The translations under genes and the position numbers were made by a program. Below, piece by piece: positions 5,139 to 11,154 of a stretch of 22,082 bases of DNA. The notes beneath the pieces were generated by a model. The model ran no database searches. It saw only the letters and a program-made list of their open reading frames with translations, and was not told the origin of the DNA. The DNA lies in IMG/VR virus record IMGVR_UViG_3300010885_066606, positions 1 to 22,082 of that record. One strand, written 5' to 3'. Every line of letters begins with the position of its first letter. The first letter of the stretch is position 1. Source of the stretch: a virus.

Positions 5139-5209
5139 AATATTTTGAAGAGTTACCTATATCTTCATACCCAATGTTGAAGGCTCGAATGGTATTAATT
5201 ATTATTATG

Positions 5210-6232
5210 CTAAGACCTCATATCAAACCTATACTCATCGGCTGTCAACCTACTCAGTGAAGCGATTGCCTCTATTGCATCTGTATGGTGAGGTTCTACT
5301 CCCTGAAGATACTGAGTACCCGTAGAAGGACAAACCATCTTGACCCATGCAAAAGGTTGATTGTCTATCTCCTCAAATTTGTCTTCTGTCTTTAATAATG
5401 TTACTTCCTCGAGATCTCCATTTGAATGGACAATAGTCTGTTTATCAAACTCTTTAGCTCCGAGAAGATTCATTATGCCTTTTTGTCCAAGAATCTCATA
5501 CCACGCACCCTTGTGGTCAGAGTTGCGTTCTTTAATGAATTCCTCACGTGTAAGTGATTTGGCTTTATTAAAAATCTCTGCTGGAATATGACGACCATTG
5601 ATATAATAACAATCGTCCCAACTTGTACAAGGGTATGTGCTATCCCAAGTAACTGCTTGATATGCTGGGTTATGCAAGAGATTAGCAGCATTACGCACAA
5701 TCTTTGTAGGGTATTTGCTTACGATGCAAACTTCCTCGCAGAATATAGTAGAGTAGATATTCGCCTTCCAATTGAGAGACTCAAGCTCATTCAATTCCTT
5801 GGCAGCTCCTGTGGTTTCAATCTTAAATTCATCTTGGATAAATTTATACCACGTGTAATAATAGCGAGCATAAATACCTATGGCGAATAGAGAAGATTCT
5901 ACAAACTTCATCTTGCCTTTATTGTCTTTGATGAATTTAGCTAGATCTTTTTCTGGGATATTTGATATTCCACTAGCAGCGGTCTCTATCATATTCTCAT
6001 TCTCTACTAAGTAGTGGTACATTATCTTGGCTTCGAGAGGATTCTCTACAACGATAAGGTGCTTTGGACGAGGCTTTTCTGCCATATCATATAGCTTATT
6101 AATGATTCCAAGTGCAGCTTCTTTATCGAAGTTTTTGTGGTTCTTGCCATCAAATACACCATCTAAGGCGTGGTCTATATAATCTGGGATCTTTGCTTTG
6201 ATCTCGTCTGTAAATTGATCTAAAGTAATCAT
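5210..6232 (-). CDS. DUF6745-like protein, 340 aa
   Basis: The N-terminal part (about residues 38-76, IINKLYDMAEKPRP then LIVVENPLEAKIMYHYL) resembles the family pattern LYxxxGxPxP...vxSPxxA. The C-terminal half (about 167-335) follows the DUF6745 order: CIVSKYPTKIVRN, then VTWDSTYPC, YYINGRHIPAEIF, the ERNSDHKGAWYEILG helix, a D/NGDLEEV strand, VKMVCPSTGTQYLQGVEP and a final helix ending ADEYRF. From memory, family members often carry an internal Q[VL]xx tetrad repeat in the middle; here residues 80-130 show none. The domain has no known function. The gene is flanked by SQLx arrays on both sides. Its upstream element is shared with the gene at 6399-6767. Confidence 0.65.
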   Translation of the reverse strand: MITLDQFTDEIKAKIPDYIDHALDGVFDGKNHKNFDKEAALGIINKLYDMAEKPRPKHLIVVENPLEAKIMYHYLVENENMIETAASGISNIPEKDLAKFIKDNKGKMKFVESSLFAIGIYARYYYTWYKFIQDEFKIETTGAAKELNELESLNWKANIYSTIFCEEVCIVSKYPTKIVRNAANLLHNPAYQAVTWDSTYPCTSWDDCYYINGRHIPAEIFNKAKSLTREEFIKERNSDHKGAWYEILGQKGIMNLLGAKEFDKQTIVHSNGDLEEVTLLKTEDKFEEIDNQPFAWVKMVCPSTGTQYLQGVEPHHTDAIEAIASLSRLTADEYRFDMRS

Positions 6233-6253
6233 AACTATTTGTTTTTTAGTATG

Positions 6254-6288
6254 TTATAAAAATAATAAAATTTATTGAGATTTTATAG
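6254..6288 (-). promoter_or_regulatory. Conserved upstream element of the DUF6745-like gene
   Basis: On the minus strand CTATAAAATCTCA is followed about 12 bases later by TATTTTTATAACATAC and then the ATG at 6232. The same arrangement, with almost the same bases, lies before the gene at 6399-6767 (6785-6826). Two genes with the same promoter-like element should be expressed together. Confidence 0.5.
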
Positions 6289-6298
6289 TTAAAGTTTA

Positions 6299-6327
6299 AA
6301 GTAAGACGAATTTCCCTTGTTTTACTT
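6299..6327 (-). terminator. Weak terminator-like hairpin
   Basis: AAGTAAGAC (6299-6307) pairs with GTTTTACTT (6319-6327) with one G-U pair and an 11-base loop. It lies between the gene at 6399-6767 and the DUF6745-like gene. The minus-strand T run after it is short and broken, so termination would be partial. Confidence 0.35.
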
Positions 6328-6398
6328 GATACCAGATAGTGGATATAGATTTTTTAAAATGTATTGCTGCATCTTTTTTACATTTAGTGATTTACTTA

Positions 6399-6767
6399 TT
6401 AATCAAGTACGCGTTCCATTAAACGGCTATATGGGTTATACGAATTTTGAATATAGATTTCATAAATACCCGATGGAAGATGCAACGGCTTATGATCCGC
6501 TATAGGTAATTCTTTTGTGGACACCCAGTCACTCTCTTTGAAGTAATTCTCGTGGACGTGTTGCATGGTCGCACCATCGCTACCAACAGCTGCGAAGAAT
6601 GTTCCATCTTCTGCCATAAATAGTTCAACATCTCCTGTCAAGCAGTGTTGATGTCCTGAATGCTCACCATAAGCGACTGGTTGATTCTTAACTTTCTTCA
6701 GATTCTTTGGAAGCTCTGATATTTGACGACCTTGAACGTCTCCTTGGTGGAATACTAACTTTTTCAT
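6399..6767 (-). CDS. QGDV/GEHSGH-family small protein, 122 aa
   Basis: The sequence carries the motifs of a widespread uncharacterised small-protein family: HQGDV at 7-11, a conserved hinge PKNLKKVKNQPVAYGEHSGH at about 20-39 followed by QH, a beta-rich middle, MQHVHE near 68-73, and a C-terminus ADHKPLHLPSGIYEI (90-104) then NSYNPYSRLMERVLD. The clustered His residues (38, 41, 70, 72, 92) may bind metal; this is inference. From memory, homologues are often encoded beside DUF6745 genes, which matches the position here. It shares its upstream element with the DUF6745-like gene, so the two are probably co-expressed partners. Confidence 0.6.
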   Translation of the reverse strand: MKKLVFHQGDVQGRQISELPKNLKKVKNQPVAYGEHSGHQHCLTGDVELFMAEDGTFFAAVGSDGATMQHVHENYFKESDWVSTKELPIADHKPLHLPSGIYEIYIQNSYNPYSRLMERVLD

Positions 6768-6784
6768 AATTTTAATATTTTATT

Positions 6785-6826
6785 TGGTATGTTATAAATG
6801 TAATGAAATTTTTTGAGATTTTATAG
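6785..6826 (-). promoter_or_regulatory. Conserved upstream element of the QGDV-family gene
   Basis: The minus strand reads CTATAAAATCTCAAAAA, then TTTCATTACATTTATAACATACC, ending about 18 bases before the ATG at 6767. The second block is shared with 894-904 and the first with 6276-6288. The same TAAAATCTCA block also lies directly before the HTH gene (near 7152-7162) and before the gene at 9901-10239 (near 10246-10257). Confidence 0.5.
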
Positions 6827-6864
6827 TCTATCTTCTAAGTAATAAATATCTATCGTTTTAATAA

Positions 6865-6898
6865 AAGACTCACTGGATTCTTAGGCCCAGTGAGTCTT
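6865..6898 (-). terminator. Rho-independent terminator after the HTH gene
   Basis: AAGACTCACTGG (6865-6876) pairs perfectly with CCAGTGAGTCTT (6887-6898): a 12-bp stem with a 10-base loop. On the minus strand it is followed by TTATTAAAA. It lies 18 bases after the HTH gene stop, so that gene ends its own transcript. Confidence 0.75.
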
Positions 6899-6915
6899 AA
6901 TAATTAGATCTTTAA

Positions 6916-7149
6916 CTAGATCATTTCAGAGTTGGCTTTACGACCACGAACCATGTCAAAAACTTCATTCATGATCCGAGCATTAAACTCCTTGCCTGCG
7001 ATTACATCGCTACAATGTGTCAAAGAATACCCAGTGCGATTTGCTACTCGAGTTACATCGCCTTTACGGATACGACGGTTGGCTATGACGGCCTTTTGAA
7101 TGTACGTACGAGTCTGATAGCTCGTCGGACGATTGCTTGTGTTTCTCAT
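6916..7149 (-). CDS. Small basic helix-turn-helix-like protein, 77 aa
   Basis: The protein is basic and carries a likely helix-turn-helix at about residues 28-52 (RKGDVTRVANRTGYSLTHCS followed by DVIAGK), where the pattern DVTxVAxxTGYSxxHxSDVxxGK resembles lambda-repressor-type HTH proteins. The tail ends VFDMVRGRKANSEMI. It is probably a DNA-binding regulator acting in the cytoplasm. It has its own promoter-like upstream sequence and its own terminator, and is encoded between the QGDV-family gene and the tandem SQLx block, so it is a reasonable candidate regulator of those genes. Confidence 0.6.
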   Translation of the reverse strand: MRNTSNRPTSYQTRTYIQKAVIANRRIRKGDVTRVANRTGYSLTHCSDVIAGKEFNARIMNEVFDMVRGRKANSEMI

Positions 7150-7224
7150 TTTTGAGATTTTATTTAGTTAACAATAGATACAATATAAAAATAAACGATT
7201 TTTTTGAAGAATAAAAATTTTTGT

Positions 7225-7416
7225 TTAGAGTAATCTGAGCTGTGAGTAGAGCGGTGAGTAGAGCGGTAAGTAGAGCTGTGAGCCGAGCTGTGAGTCGAGT
7301 GGACGCCAAAGCTGTGAGCTGAGCTGTGAGCTGAGCTGTGAGGCGAGCTGTGAGTAGAGCTGTGAGCGGAGCTGTGAGTCGAGCTGCCAGTCGAGCTGTG
7401 AATTAATTTCTTTCAT
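7225..7416 (-). CDS. SQLx tetrapeptide-repeat protein (array D), 63 aa
   Basis: MKEIN is followed by SQLD, WQLD, SQLR, SQLY, SQLA, SQLS, SQLS, SQLW, RPLD, SQLG, SQLY, LPLY, SPLY, SQLR, LL. The W unit is the eighth, as in array A, and the first two units also match A in part. Variable codons are GAC, CGC, TAC, GCC, AGC, TGG and GGC, so mostly the first two bases change and the third is C. Gln, Leu and Ser codons are almost always CAG, CTC and TCA. The leader at 7417-7441 provides a likely promoter. Role unknown. Confidence 0.7.
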   Translation of the reverse strand: MKEINSQLDWQLDSQLRSQLYSQLASQLSSQLSSQLWRPLDSQLGSQLYLPLYSPLYSQLRLL

Positions 7417-7441
7417 AAACCTTGATTTGTTAGAATATAAA
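7417..7441 (-). promoter_or_regulatory. Leader of array D (gene-proximal half conserved)
   Basis: The first 24-25 bases upstream of the ATG match the leaders of arrays A, E and F. Beyond that the sequence switches to a block (TCTTCAAAAAAATCGTTT on the minus strand) that also lies upstream of the HTH gene, showing recombination between upstream regions. Confidence 0.45.
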
Positions 7442-7476
7442 AAAAAACGATTTTTTTGAAGAATAAAAATTTTTGT

Positions 7477-7656
7477 TTAGAGTAATCTGAGCTGTGAGTG
7501 GAGCTGTGAGTAGTGCTGTGAGACGAGCTGTGACCGGAGCTGTGACCGGAGCTGTGACCGGAGCTGTGAGTCGAGTGGATGCCAAAGCTGTGAGGCGAGC
7601 TGTGTGGCGAGCTGTGAGTAGAGCTGTGAGCGGAGCTGTGAATTAATTTCTTTCAT
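7477..7656 (-). CDS. SQLx tetrapeptide-repeat protein (array E), 59 aa
   Basis: ATG at 7656 to TAA at 7477-7479. After MKEIN the tetrads are SQLR, SQLY, SQLA, TQLA, SQLW, HPLD, SQLR, SQLR, SQLR, SQLV, SQHY, SQLH, SQLR, then LL. Three consecutive CGG units look like a recent local duplication. Two units depart from the consensus by single bases (TQL, SQH). The start, end and flanks are the same as in arrays D and F, and the full leader lies upstream. Confidence 0.7.
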   Translation of the reverse strand: MKEINSQLRSQLYSQLATQLASQLWHPLDSQLRSQLRSQLRSQLVSQHYSQLHSQLRLL

Positions 7657-7708
7657 AAACCTTGATTTGTTAGAATATAAAAGTACAAAACTAATTTGAT
7701 CTAGAAAA
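7657..7708 (-). promoter_or_regulatory. Conserved leader of array E
   Basis: The 52-base leader is the same as at 7909-7960 and nearly the same as at 2883-2934. On the minus strand it includes TAGTTTTGTACTTTTATATT; TAGTTTTG fits the Bacteroidetes -7 consensus. No -33 box is evident. Confidence 0.5.
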
Positions 7709-7716
7709 ATTTTTGT

Positions 7717-7908
7717 TTAGAGTAATCTGAGCTGTGAGTAGAGCTGTGAGCCGAGCTGTGAGTAGAGCTGTGACCGGAGCTGTGAGACGAGCTGTGACCG
7801 GAGCTGTGACCGGAGCTGTGAGTCGAGCTGTGAGTGGAGCTGTGAGTGGAGCTGTGAGGCGAGTGGACGCCAAAGCTGTGAGTCGAGCTGTGAATTAATT
7901 TCTTTCAT
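7717..7908 (-). CDS. SQLx tetrapeptide-repeat protein (array F), 63 aa
   Basis: MKEIN is followed by SQLD, SQLW, RPLA, SQLH, SQLH, SQLD, SQLR, SQLR, SQLV, SQLR, SQLY, SQLG, SQLY, SQLR, LL. The W[RH]PL unit is the second to third here instead of the eighth to ninth. Other frames of the array are also open because the 12-bp unit contains no stop, but only this frame shares the leader and the stop with the other arrays. The three-residue end SQLRLL and flank match arrays D and E. Confidence 0.7.
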   Translation of the reverse strand: MKEINSQLDSQLWRPLASQLHSQLHSQLDSQLRSQLRSQLVSQLRSQLYSQLGSQLYSQLRLL

Positions 7909-7960
7909 AAACCTTGATTTGTTAGAATATAAAAGTACAAAACTAATTTGATCTAGAAAA
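7909..7960 (-). promoter_or_regulatory. Conserved leader of array F
   Basis: Same leader as at 7657-7708, lying just after the stop of array G. It should allow separate transcription of array F from the HNH/array G operon upstream. Confidence 0.5.
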
Positions 7961-7968
7961 GTTTTTGT

Positions 7969-8169
7969 TTAAAGTGATGTATTAATTCTCCAATTTAATG
8001 GAATCATTACTTTGAACTTTATCCTATCTTCGAGTTTATCATGTAATTTCCACTCGAGTTGATTTCTTATTACAGATCTAATTTTGAAATTATCATCTAT
8101 TACTCTATTCATAGGAATCCATAATAATGAAGTGAGCTTATTAATAAATGTAGAATTTATCTCTTTCAT
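7969..8169 (-). CDS. Diverged tetrad protein (array G), 66 aa
   Basis: This gene starts MKEINS and ends in the same TAAACAAAAA flank as arrays D-F, but its DNA has no 12-bp repeat and normal AT-rich composition. Hydrophobic residues still fall on every fourth position: 8, 12, 16, 20, 24 (F, L, L, M, I) and, after a two-residue shift, 30 to 66 without exception (I, I, L, L, L, I, V, L, I, L). LWIPM at 16-20 and MIPLN at 55-59 match the LW[RH]PL unit of the other arrays. The tetrad pattern is therefore kept at protein level. The ATG overlaps the stop of the HNH-like gene by 4 bases (ATGA). Confidence 0.7.
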   Translation of the reverse strand: MKEINSTFINKLTSLLWIPMNRVIDDNFKIRSVIRNQLEWKLHDKLEDRIKFKVMIPLNWRINTSL

Positions 8170-9488
8170 CGATAGTCTATAAGATCTTCTATATCTGGAT
8201 GAGTCATATCTTTAGTCTGACTATTGGGAGATTCTTTTAATCTGTCCTCTTTTGCTTTGACATTCTCAGCCATGTCTTTAACCCCAAGATGTTTAAGATG
8301 TTCCAAGTAAAAATCATCTATCTTATAGAATGATTCTAGCTCTTTTGGGGCATCAGGGGATTCAGGCGCAATTGCTTGTAAGACCTGACGTTTAGCCTTC
8401 GTAAAGTAGTCAAGAGATAGCAAGAATGAACAATTATAACATAGCCACCTAAGATTATCTTCTCTCCAATCAGTTCTGTCATTATTTTTGAAGTTAAGTA
8501 ATAGTGGCATCTTCATATCTATAGGTCTCTTTTGTGAGAATTCACACTCGGCGCAACAGAATCCAAGTCTACCATCCTTCATTAGTCTTGATGCTAGTTC
8601 ATCTACTCGTACTGGAGTCGAATATTGACCTTGGATAAGTTGATACCCTAATTCTAAAGCTCGAGGGTTGACTTGATTCCTGGATGCTTTCCTTACTTTG
8701 GGTACGCCCTTGCCACCAGTCGCTGTATGGATATCAAATAGAGTTCTACCATTGATTGGATCTACGTACATCTTGGCATATTTCCTCCAAGTCTTATATG
8801 TTACTCTCAACCAAGAGGCCGCCTCTTTATTACTACGTGTATTTTTTATTGCACTACGTACTAATTCCTCAGAGAGCTGAAGTCCCTTATATTTATGTTC
8901 ATCTAGTATTACATGTCCGGGTTTAAATCTTGCTTCCTCGAATGCCTGCTTTCTCGCCTTTAGTTTATCAAACCAACCAGATTCTTTTCTTGCTAAAAAT
9001 CTCTCATAATTAATCTTTCTCCACTTCTCATATTGAAGTTCAAATAATGTCATTCCAGTCTCATCATCAGTATACATCTGAGCATACTTCTTCCAAGCGT
9101 CCCTAGATATTTCCATTATCTCAGCTGCTTCTCTATTAGAATTACTAATAGCCATTGCGTCTAAAACTTGCTGTTTGGTTAACTCAAGTTTATTATTATT
9201 AGATTTATTGTCAATTTTAATCCCCTTTTTACCCTCGCCAACCTTATTCGCCTTCTCTACGAGTAGTGCTTTGCGTTGGAGTTCTAGCAATGTAAGTCCT
9301 GTCTCTGCATCTAAGTACTTATTAGCCCAAGTCTTAAACCGCATTTCACTTACATTAATGAATCTAGCAGCTCTATTTATGTGATTAGAATGTTGTAGAG
9401 CTTTACGTATATCAGACTCGGAGATTACAAATTGTGCCGCATGTGATTTCCATGCTTTCTTGGGATCATCGAATAGACCTGAAGACAT
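8166..9488 (-). CDS. HNH-like zinc protein with three HTH-like repeats, 440 aa
   Basis: Three similar segments of about 50 residues lie at 23-71, 103-152 and 205-253. Each has the order helix, N.[ER]AA..[IL].[VI]......[KT]W..YA..Y.D..[TN]G.TL[FL][ED][IL], a likely helix-turn-helix followed by a shared tail. A zinc site follows (Cys312/Cys315 and Cys350/Cys353) enclosing LLNFKNNDRTDWREDNLRWL, the layout of an HNH nuclease, yet the usual catalytic His residues are replaced (LNF for HH, and Ser after the last Cys). So it probably binds DNA but may not cut it, or the true catalytic residues are elsewhere. Related proteins are known among phage homing-type endonucleases. Start is ATG at 9488. Confidence 0.6.
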   Translation of the reverse strand: MSSGLFDDPKKAWKSHAAQFVISESDIRKALQHSNHINRAARFINVSEMRFKTWANKYLDAETGLTLLELQRKALLVEKANKVGEGKKGIKIDNKSNNNKLELTKQQVLDAMAISNSNREAAEIMEISRDAWKKYAQMYTDDETGMTLFELQYEKWRKINYERFLARKESGWFDKLKARKQAFEEARFKPGHVILDEHKYKGLQLSEELVRSAIKNTRSNKEAASWLRVTYKTWRKYAKMYVDPINGRTLFDIHTATGGKGVPKVRKASRNQVNPRALELGYQLIQGQYSTPVRVDELASRLMKDGRLGFCCAECEFSQKRPIDMKMPLLLNFKNNDRTDWREDNLRWLCYNCSFLLSLDYFTKAKRQVLQAIAPESPDAPKELESFYKIDDFYLEHLKHLGVKDMAENVKAKEDRLKESPNSQTKDMTHPDIEDLIDYR

Positions 9489-9493
9489 AACAT

Positions 9494-9895
9494 TTATTTT
9501 ATTTTTGCGTTGATCTTTATCATCATATCCCAGAGATCGTAGGGACTTTGCATATTTATTTCATTACCTTGGGAATCTATAAGTGATAATGATTCGCCCT
9601 TTTCATCCATTCTTTCCCAAAGATAAAAGCTTATGAGATCATAACATTCTGGTCCATAACTTGTGAGTAGTAAGTAATCAATCACGCTATAGAATCTCTC
9701 ATCGTACTTAGCCATATCCATATCAAGATCTGTGTACATGATATTGGAACGAACAATGGCCTCTTCTATCATATTGATTATTCGTACAAATGATTCTCGT
9801 TTTTTCTCTGGTCCTCTCTGTGATTTTCTCTTAACGAATGACTGTACATTTAGAACTGAATTGACAGCGCCTTGTATATTCTTATATTCTTCCAT
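9494..9895 (-). CDS. Hypothetical protein, 133 aa
   Basis: The N-terminus (MEEYKNIQGAVNSVLNVQSF) is followed by a basic stretch (KRKSQRGPEKKRES) and a largely helical acidic part ending MIKINAKIK. There is no membrane segment or metal site. It lies 5 bases before the HNH-like gene and 5 bases after the gene at 9901-10239, in one operon. I do not recognise it. Confidence 0.65.
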   Translation of the reverse strand: MEEYKNIQGAVNSVLNVQSFVKRKSQRGPEKKRESFVRIINMIEEAIVRSNIMYTDLDMDMAKYDERFYSVIDYLLLTSYGPECYDLISFYLWERMDEKGESLSLIDSQGNEINMQSPYDLWDMMIKINAKIK

Positions 9896-9900
9896 GCGAC

Positions 9901-10239
9901 CTATTTTTTTGTCAATCTCTTATGTTTATCCTTTATATCATGGATCAATGCCGTAATCTTTCCGCATGTATCATAATCTTCTTCTTCTACATACATTGCT
10001 ACTACAGCTTCTAATGCATTTGGCCAATCATTCCGATGTAATTCTATAAAACAACCTGAATCATTGATCTCAAATATAGTTGCAAATACGCTATTGGATT
10101 TATATGCCTCTTCTATAATTATTGGCGTCTTCTCCTTTAGCAATAATTTAAATGGGATTGATTTTACAACGTCTTCTGTGGTGAGTTGGTGGATATCATC
10201 AAATATTGCCCTAATTGGAACTTCTTTCTTTGTTGCCAT
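9901..10239 (-). CDS. Hypothetical protein, 112 aa
   Basis: The product is mixed alpha/beta by eye: MATKKEVPIRAIFDDIHQLT, then KLLLKEKTPIIIEEAYKSNS, ALEAVVAMYVEEEDYDTCGK and a basic tail ending KHKRLTKK. No motif is recognised. The upstream sequence carries the TAAAATCTCA block seen before the DUF6745-like, QGDV-family and HTH genes. Confidence 0.65.
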   Translation of the reverse strand: MATKKEVPIRAIFDDIHQLTTEDVVKSIPFKLLLKEKTPIIIEEAYKSNSVFATIFEINDSGCFIELHRNDWPNALEAVVAMYVEEEDYDTCGKITALIHDIKDKHKRLTKK

Positions 10240-10258
10240 AACTCTTTCTGAGATTTTA

Positions 10259-10570
10259 TTATTGACCTTTAAGGATGTTTAGTAGGAGTGTAGTGATAGA
10301 ATTAAGTGGTACGAGGAATCCTATAACATTAGCATACGGTGTCCTGTCATCGAAGTCTATCATTATTCCAGCGTCTCCAAATCTTTTCTGTAATGCCGTA
10401 GATATCTTTTGTGTCAGTTCTTGCTTCTTCTTGGGATCCATGTCTTCATTATCAAGTATAAATTGCATCTTGACACCTCTCTTAGTCTCATTAGTATTTA
10501 AGTCAAATTGAAGTCCTAATTTCTGACCTGCTACAGTTACTGTGGTTTTTGGTTTTGGTATAGATGGCAT
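10259..10570 (-). CDS. Hypothetical protein, 103 aa
   Basis: The product starts MPSIPKPKTTVTVAGQKLGL, continues with charged sequence (MDPKKKQELTQKISTALQKR) and ends in a hydrophobic helix (FLVPLNSITTLLLNILKG). The tail could be a membrane or protein-binding helix. It lies between the ClpP-like gene and the gene at 9901-10239. Function unknown. Confidence 0.6.
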   Translation of the reverse strand: MPSIPKPKTTVTVAGQKLGLQFDLNTNETKRGVKMQFILDNEDMDPKKKQELTQKISTALQKRFGDAGIMIDFDDRTPYANVIGFLVPLNSITTLLLNILKGQ

Positions 10571-10599
10571 TGTCTGTTTTGAATAAATATACGTAATTA

Positions 10600-11154
10600 T
10601 CAGATAATCTCATCAATGAATCCAAGCTCCAGCGCTTCATCTGGTGTTATGTACCACTCTTGATTTCTGTCTTTAATAGATTTTAGAGTCTTTTTCGTCA
10701 CGCTTGTATATTCTAGTATCACATTATCATATAGCTGTTGCATCCTTTCGCCCTCTGCCGCCTCTTGCTTGTGATACCTAAGCTTCTCTTGTCCAGTCTC
10801 CCACGATATTTCATGATACATTAAAGTAGATCTTTTACTCATCTTTCTCACATTTCCTACACAGAGTATTGGTAGAGCCATTGATTGAGCTTGACCTTGA
10901 ACGATAATATGAATAGGGGTTTGTGAAGCTTCTATACAATCTACTAAACCAAAACCACAATAGACGTGTCCACCTTCTGAATTGAGTATAAGTTGTATTG
11001 GCTCACGAGAATCTATAGCTAATTTTTCATCTTCTTTATTGATCTCATATATAAGACCTATCACCTCATTCACATTCTCATCTTCTATTTCCCCAAGCGT
11101 AATTATTCTACTTAGCGAATCTTGATATTTCTTTTTAGTATGTTTAGGTTCCAT
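10600..11154 (-). CDS. ClpP-like serine protease, 184 aa
   Basis: The protein has the ClpP/crotonase fold signature: PIQLILNSEGGHVYCGFGLV for the first strands, GQAQSMALPIL with the nucleophile Ser, and STLMYHEIS with the catalytic His. ClpP forms a barrel-shaped protease; phage ClpP-like enzymes often act as prohead maturation proteases. Near the C-terminus DRNQEWYITPDEALELGFID aligns with the ClpP DRD..M...EAL..G.ID region, but the third member of the triad appears to be Glu rather than Asp by simple alignment. The length is close to bacterial ClpP (about 190-200). No capsid gene is adjacent in this window, so its role is open. Confidence 0.75.
   Translation of the reverse strand: MEPKHTKKKYQDSLSRIITLGEIEDENVNEVIGLIYEINKEDEKLAIDSREPIQLILNSEGGHVYCGFGLVDCIEASQTPIHIIVQGQAQSMALPILCVGNVRKMSKRSTLMYHEISWETGQEKLRYHKQEAAEGERMQQLYDNVILEYTSVTKKTLKSIKDRNQEWYITPDEALELGFIDEII

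Larger units (their letters stand above)
7194..7975. repeat. Tandem array-cassette repeats (252/240/252 bp)
   Basis: The 3' flank TTGTTTAGAG recurs at 7221-7230, 7473-7482 and 7713-7722, with the variant TTGTTTAAAG at 7965-7974. The spacing is 252, 240 and 252 bases, each a multiple of 12. Each cassette contains leader, MKEIN start, 12-bp repeats, the end SQLRLL and this flank. A 37-base block before arrays D and E (from 7194 and 7446) is also duplicated. The block arose by unequal exchange of whole cassettes followed by change in repeat number. Confidence 0.8.

Noticed and set aside
894-6802. T4-type late promoters (TATAAATA) on the plus strand
   Set aside because: TATAAATG appears on the plus strand, but all genes are on the minus strand and nothing lies downstream in that direction.
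7691-7873. Second minus-strand frame rich in LTAPLTARLTAP
   Set aside because: The 12-bp unit has no stop in other frames, so this is a shadow of array F; it lacks the conserved leader and stop.
2629-7908. Diversity-generating retroelement target
   Set aside because: The variable codons change at several bases and are not confined to adenine-derived positions, and there is no reverse transcriptase or template repeat in the window.
7194-8169. CRISPR array
   Set aside because: The repeats are 12 bp with a 3-bp variable part and no 25-40 bp spacers, they keep a reading frame with start and stop, and no cas genes are present.
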